Positions 27,232 through 34,187 of a stretch of DNA of 34,187 bases are shown here, piece after piece. Position 1 is the stretch's first letter. Each line of letters begins with the position of its first letter. The notes beneath the pieces were generated by a model that was given only the letters and a program-made list of their open reading frames with translations, searched no databases and was not told the origin of the DNA. Source of the stretch: Actinomadura darangshiensis (GTDB lineage Bacteria > Actinomycetota > Actinomycetes > Streptosporangiales > Streptosporangiaceae); contig NZ_SMKY01000074.1 in assembly GCF_004349235.1 (NCBI RefSeq), positions 1-34,187 on the forward strand. The letters run 5' to 3'. Both the position numbers and the translations under genes were made by a program.

Positions 27232-29838
27232 TCAGCCGCCGCCGCGCAGCTCCGCGAGCACCCCGGGGAGATCGTCCGGCTTCGCCAGCACGTCCCGCGC
27301 CTTGGAGCCCTCGCTGGGCCCGACGATGTCGCGGCTCTCCATCAGGTCCATCAGCCGCCCGGCCTTGGCGAACCCGACGCGGAGCTTGCGCTGCAGCATC
27401 GACGTCGACCCGAACTGCGTGGACACGACCAGCTCGATGGCCTGGACGAGCAGGTCCATGTCGTCGCCGATCTCCTCGTCGATCTCCTTCTTCGGCCCGG
27501 CGGCCGCGGCGACGTCCTCCCGGTAGTGCGCCTCCATCTGCCCCTTGCAGTGGTCGACGATCCCGTGGATCTCCTTCTCCGCCACGTAGGCGTTCTGCAG
27601 GCGCATCGGCTTGCTCGCGCCCATCGGCAGGAACAGCGCGTCGCCCTGCCCGACGAGCTTCTCCGCGCCCGGCTGGTCGAGGATGACGCGGCTGTCCGAC
27701 AGCGACGACGTCGCGAACGCCAGCCGCGACGGCACGTTGGCCTTGATGAGCCCGGTGACGACGTCCACCGACGGACGCTGCGTCGCCAGCACCAGGTGGA
27801 TGCCGGCGGCGCGGGCGAGCTGGGTGATGCGGACGACGGAGTCCTCCACGTCGCGCGGCGCGACCATCATCAGGTCGGCCAGCTCGTCGACGATGACGAG
27901 CAGGTACGGGTACGGCGTGTAGACGCGCTCGCTGCCGGGCGGCGGCTTCAGCTTGCCCGCCTTCACCGCCTTGTTGAAGTCGTCGATGTGCCGGTACCCG
28001 GACGCGGCCAGGTCGTCGTAGCGGCGGTCCATCTCGCCGACGACCCAGTCGAGTGCCTCGGCGGCCTTCTTCGGGTTGGTGATGATCGGCGTGATGAGGT
28101 GCGGGATGCCCTGGTACATCGTCAGCTCGACCCGCTTGGGGTCGACGAGGATCATCCGCACCTCGTCCGGGGTGGCGCGCATCAGGACCGAGGTGATGAG
28201 CCCGTTGATGCACGTCGACTTGCCGGCGCCGGTGGCGCCCGCGATGAGGATGTGCGGCATCTTCGCCAGGTTCGCCACGACCGTGCGTCCCTCGACGTCC
28301 TTGCCGAGCCCGACCACCATCGGGTGGTGCTCGTTGGTCGCGGCGGGCGAGCGCAGCACGTCGCCCAGGCTCACGATGTCCTTGTCGGTGTTCGGGATCT
28401 CCACGCCGATCGCGGACTTGCCGGGGATCGGGGAGATGATGCGCACGTCGGCGCTCTTCACCGCGTAGGCGATGTTCTTCGTCAGCGCGATGACCTTCTC
28501 GACCTTCACCGCCGGGCCGAGCTCGATCTCGTACCGGGTGATCGTCGGGCCGCGGGTGAACCCGGTGACCTGCGCGTCGATGTCGAACTGCTCCAGCACG
28601 CCGGTGAGCGCGTTCACGACCGTGTCATTGGCCTTGGTGCGCGGCTTGCTGACGCTGCCGGGACGCAGCGCCGCCGGGTCGGGCAGGACGTAGATCTCGC
28701 CGGACGACGACAGCGGCAGCTGCTCGGACCGGCGCGGCGCCGGCGTCGGGTCGCGCACGTCCGGTGCCGCCGGGGCGTCGGCCTGCGACGCGCCCGCCAC
28801 GTGCTCGTCCATCGGCTCGTCGTCGGCGGGCGGCGCGGGCGGCGGGACGTCCGCGCCGAACGGGTCGGGCTCGAACAGCTCGTCGGCGAGGTCGCGCTGC
28901 GGCCGGTCGGCCTTCTTCGGGTCGTCCTCCAGCAGCGGCGTGTCGTACGGCCTGGAGTGCTCGCCGACCTCCAGCTCGCCGTCGTCCTCGCCCTTCTTCT
29001 TGCGGCGGCGCTTCTTCGGCGCCTCCTCGGCTTCCTTCCCGTCCGCGGACGGGCGTTCCGGACGGCCCTGCAGCGTCGCCACCGCCCACAGGTCGGCGAC
29101 CCGCTCGGGCACCTTCGCGATCGGGGTCGCGGTCACGACCAGCAGCCCGAACCCGGCCAGGAGCAGCAGCAGCGGGACGGCCACCCACCCGCTCAGCGCC
29201 GCCTCCAGCGGGGCCGACACCAGCCAGCCGATCACGCCCCCGGCCTCGCGGACGCGCTCCATGTCCTTCGCCGGGGACGGGACCCCGGCGGCGATGTGCA
29301 GGATGCCGAGCACGCCGACGCCGAGCGCGGTGATGCCGATGACGACGCGGCCGGTGTCCTCGTGCTGCTCGGGGTGGCGCAGCGTCCGCCACGCCAGCAG
29401 CGCCAGCAGCACGGGCAGCGCCATCGCCATGATGCCGAGGCCGCCGCGCACCACCTTCTCCAGCGCGATCGTGACGACGCCGTCAGGCCGGAACCAGGTG
29501 ACGGACGCCAGCACGATGGACGAGCCGAGCAGCGCCAGCCCGAGCCCGTCGCGGCGGTGCTCGGGGTCGAGGTTGCGGGCCCCGTGCCCGTAGGCGCGGA
29601 AGACGGACCCGACCGTGACGGCCGCGAGCAGGTACAGCTTGAACAGCAGCTTGAAGAACCCGAGGACCGCCTGGGAGATCGGGTCGGGCTTCTGCGGGGG
29701 ACGCCCCCGCCCCGAGCCGCGGCCCCCCTTGGCGGTGCCGCTCGGTCGCTTCCGGGGGGACGAACCTGCGGACTTGCGCGCCGCCGTGCCCCCCGCACGC
29801 GAGGAGGTTTTCGCGCCTCCGGACGCACGTGTGGCCAT
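27232..29838 (-). CDS. ftsK: FtsK/SpoIIIE family DNA translocase
   Basis: An 868-aa chromosome-segregation DNA pump that acts at the division septum. The N-terminus is a Lys/Arg/Gly-rich cytoplasmic tail, then about four membrane segments (about 60-200). A long charged Pro-rich linker follows, then the motor: Walker A GATGAGKST at 534-542 (K540) and Walker B LLVIVDELADLMM. The C-terminal gamma winged-helix domain (SMLQRKLRVGFAKAGRLMDLME) reads the guiding DNA sequence. ATG at 29838 gives MATRASGG; a TTG 18 bases upstream is also possible and neither has a good ribosome site. It is downstream of rnj and its terminator. Confidence 0.94.
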   Translation of the reverse strand: MATRASGGAKTSSRAGGTAARKSAGSSPRKRPSGTAKGGRGSGRGRPPQKPDPISQAVLGFFKLLFKLYLLAAVTVGSVFRAYGHGARNLDPEHRRDGLGLALLGSSIVLASVTWFRPDGVVTIALEKVVRGGLGIMAMALPVLLALLAWRTLRHPEQHEDTGRVVIGITALGVGVLGILHIAAGVPSPAKDMERVREAGGVIGWLVSAPLEAALSGWVAVPLLLLLAGFGLLVVTATPIAKVPERVADLWAVATLQGRPERPSADGKEAEEAPKKRRRKKKGEDDGELEVGEHSRPYDTPLLEDDPKKADRPQRDLADELFEPDPFGADVPPPAPPADDEPMDEHVAGASQADAPAAPDVRDPTPAPRRSEQLPLSSSGEIYVLPDPAALRPGSVSKPRTKANDTVVNALTGVLEQFDIDAQVTGFTRGPTITRYEIELGPAVKVEKVIALTKNIAYAVKSADVRIISPIPGKSAIGVEIPNTDKDIVSLGDVLRSPAATNEHHPMVVGLGKDVEGRTVVANLAKMPHILIAGATGAGKSTCINGLITSVLMRATPDEVRMILVDPKRVELTMYQGIPHLITPIITNPKKAAEALDWVVGEMDRRYDDLAASGYRHIDDFNKAVKAGKLKPPPGSERVYTPYPYLLVIVDELADLMMVAPRDVEDSVVRITQLARAAGIHLVLATQRPSVDVVTGLIKANVPSRLAFATSSLSDSRVILDQPGAEKLVGQGDALFLPMGASKPMRLQNAYVAEKEIHGIVDHCKGQMEAHYREDVAAAAGPKKEIDEEIGDDMDLLVQAIELVVSTQFGSTSMLQRKLRVGFAKAGRLMDLMESRDIVGPSEGSKARDVLAKPDDLPGVLAELRGGG

Positions 29839-29919
29839 GGTAATGAGAGTAACCAAGGAGCCCCGCGGTTCCCGGGATGACGGACGGGCGTGTTGAAGAA
29901 CCGGCGGGAGGGCGCGAGA

Positions 29920-29951
29920 ACGGACGGCCGCGGGGTGCCGCGGCCGTCCGT
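29920..29951 (-). terminator. Terminator hairpin after rnj
   Basis: ACGGACGGCCGCGG (29920-29933) and its exact complement (29938-29951) form a 14-bp stem with a 4-base loop, 8 bases after the rnj stop. No T-run is seen. It separates rnj from ftsK. Confidence 0.8.
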
Positions 29952-29959
29952 CCGGGGCG

Positions 29960-31645
29960 TCAGACCTCGACGACGACCGGGACGATCATCGGGCGGCGGC
30001 GGTAGTTGTCGCTCACCCACTTGCCGACGGTCCGCCGGATGAGCTGGCCGAGCTGGTGCAGGTCGTTCACGCCGTCGCCGGCCGCGTCCCGCAGCACGCC
30101 CTCGATCCGCTCGATGATCTCGTCGAAGTCCTCGTTGACGATGCCCGCGCCGCGGGCGTGCACCTCGGGCCCCGCCACGACCTTGCCGGAGGTCGAGTCG
30201 ATGCCGATGACGATGGAGACGAACCCCTCCTCGCCGAGGATGCGCCGGTCCTTCAGCGAGGTCTCGGTGACCTCGCCGACCGACAGGCCGTCCACGTACA
30301 CGTACCCGGCCGGCACCGCGCCGACGATCTTGGCGCGGCCGCCCACGAGGTCGACGACGACGCCGTCCTCGGCGATGACGATCCCCTCGTCGGGGACGCC
30401 GGTGAGCGCCGCCAGCTTCGCGTGCGCGCGCAGGTGCCGCCACTCGCCGTGGATCGGCAGGAAGTTCGCCGGCTTCGTGACGTTGAGCACGTACAGCAGT
30501 TCGCCGGCCGACGCGTGCCCGGACACGTGCACGAGCGCGTTGCCCTTGTGGACGATCCGGGCGCCCCACCGGGTGAGGCCGTTGATGACGCGGTTGACCG
30601 CGTTCTCGTTGCCCGGGATCAGCGACGACGCCAGCATCACGGTGTCGCGGTCGGTGATGCGGATCGAGTGGTCGCGGTTCGCCATCCGCGACAGCGCCGA
30701 CATCGGCTCGCCCTGCGAGCCCGTGCACACCAGCACGAGCCGGTCGCCGGGGATGTCGTCGATCTCCTTCTGCTCGACCATGATGCCCTCGGGGACGCTG
30801 AGGTACCCGAGCTCGCGCGCCACGCCCATGTTGCGGACCATCGACCGGCCGACGAAGCAGACCTTGCGGCCGTTGGCGACGGCGGCGTCCAGCACCTGCT
30901 GGACGCGGTGGATGTGGGAGGCGAAGCAGGCGACGATGAGCCGCTCCTGCGCGGTGCGGAACACCTCGTCGACGACCGGGCCGATGTTGCGCTCGCTGGT
31001 GACGAACCCGGGCACCTCGGCGTTGGTCGAGTCGGCCATCAGCAGGTCGATGCCGTCGGCGCCGAGCCGCGCGAAGCCGGGCAGGTCGGTGAGCCGGCCG
31101 TCCAGCGGCAGCTGGTCCATCTTGAAGTCGCCGGTGTGCAGGACGAGCCCGGCGGCGGTGCGGATGGCGACGGCGAGCGCGTCCGGGATCGAGTGGTTGA
31201 CGGCGAGGAACTCGCAGTCGAACGGCCCGAAGGTGCGCCGCTCGCCCTCGGCGACCACGTCGGTGACCGGTTTGATGCGGTGCTCGACGAGCTTGGCCTC
31301 CAGCAGCGCGAGCGTGAGCCGCGAGCCGACGAGCGGGATGTCGCCGCGCTCGCGCAGCAGGTACGGGACGGCGCCGATGTGGTCCTCGTGGCCGTGCGTG
31401 AGGACGACGGCCTCGATGTCGTCCAGCCGGTCCCGGATGTATTCGAAATCGGGCAGGATCAGGTCGATGCCGGGCTGCTCGGTCTCGGGGAACAGCACGC
31501 CGCAGTCGACGACGAGCAGGCGTCCGCCGTACTCGAACACCGTCATGTTGCGGCCGATCTCCCCGAGCCCGCCCAGCGCGACGATGCGCAGGCCGCCTTC
31601 GGGCGGCGCGGGCGGGTCCGAGAGCTCCGGGTGAGGATGACTCAC
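29960..31645 (-). CDS. rnj: Ribonuclease J
   Basis: A 561-aa metallo-beta-lactamase-fold ribonuclease with 5'-exo and endonuclease action in mRNA decay and rRNA maturation. The zinc-binding motif HGHEDH is at residues 84-89. LRIVALGGLGEIGRNM near the N-terminus, the beta-CASP region, GNENAVNRVINGLTRWGA and HVSGHAS are typical of RNase J. Length fits the family (about 550-560 aa). GTG at 31643-31645 has GGAGG 7 bases before it and overlaps the dapA stop by 4 bases (GTGA). dapA-rnj is a conserved actinobacterial pair and is translated as a coupled unit. Confidence 0.95.
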   Translation of the reverse strand: MSHPHPELSDPPAPPEGGLRIVALGGLGEIGRNMTVFEYGGRLLVVDCGVLFPETEQPGIDLILPDFEYIRDRLDDIEAVVLTHGHEDHIGAVPYLLRERGDIPLVGSRLTLALLEAKLVEHRIKPVTDVVAEGERRTFGPFDCEFLAVNHSIPDALAVAIRTAAGLVLHTGDFKMDQLPLDGRLTDLPGFARLGADGIDLLMADSTNAEVPGFVTSERNIGPVVDEVFRTAQERLIVACFASHIHRVQQVLDAAVANGRKVCFVGRSMVRNMGVARELGYLSVPEGIMVEQKEIDDIPGDRLVLVCTGSQGEPMSALSRMANRDHSIRITDRDTVMLASSLIPGNENAVNRVINGLTRWGARIVHKGNALVHVSGHASAGELLYVLNVTKPANFLPIHGEWRHLRAHAKLAALTGVPDEGIVIAEDGVVVDLVGGRAKIVGAVPAGYVYVDGLSVGEVTETSLKDRRILGEEGFVSIVIGIDSTSGKVVAGPEVHARGAGIVNEDFDEIIERIEGVLRDAAGDGVNDLHQLGQLIRRTVGKWVSDNYRRRPMIVPVVVEV

Positions 31646-32580
31646 CGGGCAACCTCCGGAATGACTGCCTCGGGCACTTTGACTCCCCCTATCGTGAGGT
31701 CTTCTCGCAGGCGCGCCGCGAACTCCGGCGTGGCCTCCACCAGCGGCGCGCGGAGCGGGCCGCCTCCGGGGAGGCCGAGCAGGTTCAGCGCTGCCTTGAC
31801 GGCGATGGCGCCCTGCGTACGGGTCATGATGGCGGTGACCACGGGCAGCAGCCGCCGGTGGATCTCCAGCGCCCGCCCGTGCTCACCGGCGCGGTATGCG
31901 TCGATCATCTCATGGAGTTCGACGCCCACGACATGGCCGACCACGCTGACGAACCCCGCGGCGCCGACCGACAGCCACGGCAGGTTGAGGTTGTCGTCGC
32001 CGGAGTACCAGACGAGGTCGGTCTCGGCCATCACCCGGGACGCGCCGAACAGGTCGCCCTTGGCGTCCTTGACGGCGATGATCCGCGGGTGGTCGGCGAG
32101 CTGCACGAGCGTGTCGTTCTGGATCGGCACTCCGGCGCGCCCCGGGATGTCGTACAGCATGCAGGGCAGGGCGGTGGCGTCGGCGACCGCCGTGAAGTGG
32201 CGGACGAGGCCCTCCTGCGGGGGCTTGTTGTAGTAGGGCGTGACCACGAGCAGCGCGTGCGCGCCGGCGGCCTCGGCCTGCCGCGCGAGTTGCAGGGTGT
32301 GCTCGGTGTGGTTCGTCCCGGCACCGGCGACGATCACGGCGCGGTCGCCGACGGCGTCGATGACCGCGCGCAGCAACCGGCTTTTCTCGTCGTCGCTCGT
32401 CGTGGGCGACTCGCCCGTCGTCCCGTTGACGACGAGGCCGTCATGGCGCCGCTCGTCGACCAGGTAGGTCGCGAGTCGCACGGCGCCGTCGTAGTCGACG
32501 CCTCCGTCCGGCAGGAACGGGGTGACCATGGCGGTCAGCATCCGTCCGAACGGAGCGTCAGTGGTTGTGCTGGGTGCCAT
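31642..32580 (-). CDS. dapA: 4-hydroxy-tetrahydrodipicolinate synthase
   Basis: A 312-aa class I aldolase that condenses pyruvate with aspartate semialdehyde, the first step specific to lysine and diaminopimelate (cell wall) synthesis. Visible active-site marks: GTTGE (53-57), YYNKP (116-120), YDIPGR (143-148), and the Schiff-base lysine K171 in AVKDAKGD. No ribosome site precedes the ATG. TACCGT, read on the minus strand, ends 7 bases before it, so the mRNA may be leaderless, and this lies inside a perfect 14-bp palindrome (32586-32599). First gene of the dapA-rnj unit. Confidence 0.95.
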   Translation of the reverse strand: MAPSTTTDAPFGRMLTAMVTPFLPDGGVDYDGAVRLATYLVDERRHDGLVVNGTTGESPTTSDDEKSRLLRAVIDAVGDRAVIVAGAGTNHTEHTLQLARQAEAAGAHALLVVTPYYNKPPQEGLVRHFTAVADATALPCMLYDIPGRAGVPIQNDTLVQLADHPRIIAVKDAKGDLFGASRVMAETDLVWYSGDDNLNLPWLSVGAAGFVSVVGHVVGVELHEMIDAYRAGEHGRALEIHRRLLPVVTAIMTRTQGAIAVKAALNLLGLPGGGPLRAPLVEATPEFAARLREDLTIGGVKVPEAVIPEVAR

Positions 32581-32585
32581 GCAAC

Positions 32586-32599
32586 GAACGGTACCGTTC
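32586..32599. promoter_or_regulatory. 14-bp palindrome at the dapA promoter
   Basis: GAACGGTACCGTTC is a perfect palindrome 5 bases upstream of the dapA ATG. It includes a candidate -10 (TACCGT) for a leaderless transcript, so a bound protein would block dapA and rnj expression. Form is like a TetR-type operator. No -35 is clear. Confidence 0.55.
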
Positions 32600-32654
32600 C
32601 GGCCCGTCGACTTGGACCCGCAGGTCGAAGCCGGACTGTCCGAATACGGAAGGA

Positions 32655-32694
32655 AGCCGCCGCCACACGCTCGGGGGTACGCGTGGCGGCGGCT
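32655..32694 (-). terminator. Terminator of the 73-aa gene
   Basis: AGCCGCCGCCAC (32655-32666) and its exact complement (32683-32694) form a 12-bp stem with a 16-base loop. On the minus strand it is followed by the pyrimidine-rich TCCTTCC. It stops transcription before the dapA promoter. Confidence 0.78.
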
Positions 32695-32736
32695 CCCACA
32701 CTCGACATCGTGGCACGCAAATGCCTCGTTACGGGG

Positions 32737-32958
32737 TCAGTCCGGCCACTTCCCGGACTCGGTTGGATAACGTGACCCAGCGGTCATCTCATGCAGCCGG
32801 ACGCGGAGCTCCTCGACGTCGGGAGTGCGCACCAGCTCGTTCCCGCGGACCGCCCACCAGAGCCCGGAACCGCCCCGCCCGATCCGCCATCCGGCGAACT
32901 CGGCCGACAGCTCGCCGATGCGGTCGGCGTCGTGCCGCGCGGCCTGCTGAGTGCCCAT
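32737..32958 (-). CDS. Small hypothetical protein, 73 aa
   Basis: A 73-aa protein of a type common in actinomycetes: a helix (ADRIGELSAEF) followed by GWRIGRGGSGLWWAVRGNELV and a C-terminal helix (DVEELRVRLHEM). No function is known to me. ATG at 32958 gives MGTQQAARHDADRIG with GGAAGG and GAGGG upstream. A GTG 51 bases upstream (33009) is possible but adds a basic tail that includes the ribosome site of the inner start. A 12-bp-stem terminator lies 43 bases after the stop, which supports it being a separate expressed gene. Confidence 0.7.
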   Translation of the reverse strand: MGTQQAARHDADRIGELSAEFAGWRIGRGGSGLWWAVRGNELVRTPDVEELRVRLHEMTAGSRYPTESGKWPD

Positions 32959-33093
32959 CGCCCTCGCCCTTCCGTTGCCGTCCGCCTGCCGGACCTTGAC
33001 CTTCCGCACCCAGCAATACCCCCGGGCATGCCGGACTATCCACCCCTTTTTACCTGGGCATACGAGGATTCGGAACGTAGCCGGACGGCCTGC

Positions 33094-34131
33094 TCAGCCG
33101 GCCGGACTTTCCGTCGCCGGGGGCGGCCAGGCCGCGCGGTATCGGGCCCATTCGGCCGGATCGGTGGTCCAGTCCGCGTACACGCCGACGCCGTACGGAC
33201 GCTTCGGCGGCCGCTTCAGGTCGTCGATGCCGCGCCGGATGCCACGCAGCGCGACGGGCAGGTCCTCCGCCCAGTCCATGAGGGGGCGGTAGGTGGGGAC
33301 GCCCATGAACACGGTCGTGCGGTCGCCGATCAGCTCCAGGGTCGTCCGGGTGTGCCGGGCGAAGTGCCAGCCGGCGAGCGACCGCGTGGGCAGCGACACG
33401 TCGTAGGTCATGATCGCGACCTGGTCGGCCCGGTCGGCGACGGCGCGCAGGAACCCCTCGGTCGGACGCGGCGGGTAGTGGAGCGCCCCGCTCCGCGGGA
33501 GGAGCGCCTTGTAGACGGGCTGGGCGGCGTCCGCGAGCGTCGGCTGCTCCAAGGCCACCGACAGCAGCCCGCCCTTCGACCGCGTCAGCTCACGCGTGCG
33601 GTCCATGAGGGTCATGAACGCGCGGTCGTCGTAGTAGATGGGCTCGAAGTCGTAGTGGATGCCGTCGAACCCGAGGTCGAGGAAGATCGCGTCGGTCTTG
33701 AGCACCCGCTCCCGCACGGCCGCGTCGTCGAGGTCGATGACGCCGTGCCCGTCCACGACCCTGACCTGCCCCAGGTACGCCTGGGCGCGGACCCCCGGCG
33801 CGTACTTCCGCACGGCCTCGATGAGCTGCCGCGCGTAGCGGTACTTGCCCGGCGGCACGGTGCCGTCCGCCTCGAACGGCCCCGCGTGGAAGAACACATC
33901 GGTGATGCGGTTCTCCTCCAGCAGCTTCCCGAGCGCCCGGTACTCGGCGTCGCTGTGCGGCTCCCCCACCCACTGGTGCCGCGCCCACAGCGCGTTCGCC
34001 TCCGTGCCTCGCGCCTCCGGTTCGGGCTGCCACCACACCCAGGCGCCGGCGAACACCAGTGCCGCGAGGCCGGCCACGTACGCGGCCGCCCATCCCGTCC
34101 AGCGCAGAACGAGCCGCCCCTTTTGCCTCAT
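33094..34131 (-). CDS. Membrane-anchored GH18-like TIM-barrel protein
   Basis: A 345-aa protein with an N-terminal basic stretch and one membrane segment (about residues 11-34), then an extracytoplasmic domain. The domain resembles glycoside hydrolase family 18: FDGIHYDFE at residues 155-163 fits the GH18 catalytic motif, keeping the D-x-E end (D161, E163) but with His159 where Asp is expected. AIMTYD at 239-244 matches the later GH18 M-x-Y-D motif. It may act on chitin-like or peptidoglycan sugars, or it may only bind them. No ribosome site is seen before the ATG at 34129-34131, and the right-hand 56 bases hold no other gene I can see. Call by motif only. Confidence 0.65.
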   Translation of the reverse strand: MRQKGRLVLRWTGWAAAYVAGLAALVFAGAWVWWQPEPEARGTEANALWARHQWVGEPHSDAEYRALGKLLEENRITDVFFHAGPFEADGTVPPGKYRYARQLIEAVRKYAPGVRAQAYLGQVRVVDGHGVIDLDDAAVRERVLKTDAIFLDLGFDGIHYDFEPIYYDDRAFMTLMDRTRELTRSKGGLLSVALEQPTLADAAQPVYKALLPRSGALHYPPRPTEGFLRAVADRADQVAIMTYDVSLPTRSLAGWHFARHTRTTLELIGDRTTVFMGVPTYRPLMDWAEDLPVALRGIRRGIDDLKRPPKRPYGVGVYADWTTDPAEWARYRAAWPPPATESPAG

Positions 34132-34187
34132 CCGGCAATGATCCCGGATCGGCCGGGCGCTTCGCCCGCCCCGCGCCAGGGCTCCCC

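Noticed and set aside
27214..29880. Open frame of 888 codons on the plus strand opposite ftsK
   Set aside because: It is a shadow of the ftsK codons: Arg/His/Asp/Val-rich with no domain, while ftsK on the other strand is unmistakable.
29232..31652. Long minus-strand open frame spanning rnj and part of ftsK in another frame
   Set aside because: Arg/Ala-rich text with no domains; it overlaps two certain genes and their terminator.

Overview
The window is chromosomal DNA of a very high-GC actinomycete. Third codon positions are almost all G or C, many starts are GTG, and several genes appear to lack a Shine-Dalgarno site. The run dapA, rnj, ftsK, rodZ-like, rimO, pgsA, cinA, clgR, dps, read on the minus strand from right to left, is the core neighbourhood that leads towards recA in Streptomyces and its relatives. 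The protein flavour (two-gene MOSC/thioesterase additions, ROK-ABC-GH3 operon, SecA2) suggests a Streptosporangiales member such as Actinomadura. That placement is an inference from protein style, not a database result. I saw no tRNA, rRNA, CRISPR array, transposase or phage gene.

Layout. 1-2669: a glutathionylspermidine-synthase-like ATP-grasp enzyme, a DUF3046 protein (normally a recA neighbour) and a membrane-anchored alpha/beta hydrolase. 2788-7464: the large DNA-repair helicase Lhr. 7242-11317: an EamA exporter with its divergent TetR regulator around a perfect 18-bp inverted repeat, then SecA2. 11552-11686: a 44-codon basic ORF followed by a strong hairpin. 11747-17793: a divergently oriented ROK repressor and a sugar-uptake operon (lipoprotein binding protein, two permeases, GH3 beta-N-acetylhexosaminidase) closed by a 17-bp-stem hairpin. 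The operon has no ATPase gene, so it probably uses a shared one. 17912-19178: a cysteine-free Rrf2 regulator coupled to an endonuclease VIII-type glycosylase. 19179-20764: a lipoprotein, Dps and ClgR, all on the minus strand, with clear terminators after Dps and ClgR.

20876-22171 is cinA, followed by a 483-base gap with competing hairpins. A plus-strand set (MOSC protein, 107-aa unknown, hot-dog thioesterase; 22655-24223) sits between cinA and pgsA. 24233-32580 holds pgsA, rimO, rodZ-like, ftsK, rnj and dapA, all on the minus strand. The pairs rimO/pgsA and dapA/rnj overlap by 4 bases. 32737-34131 holds a 73-aa conserved-looking protein and a membrane-anchored GH18-like protein with an altered active-site motif.

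Main interpretation: two core gene pairs appear split by accessory cargo. lhr and nei, which I know as neighbours in mycobacteria and recall in Streptomyces, are 10.9 kb apart. pgsA and cinA are separated by an opposite-strand three-gene set. The best single regulatory signal is the TetR/EamA operator. I did not find a clearly new multi-gene system. The most novel leads are the accessory block between lhr and nei, the leaderless 107-aa gene with a palindrome inside its promoter, the 14-bp palindrome at dapA, and the 44-codon ORF.
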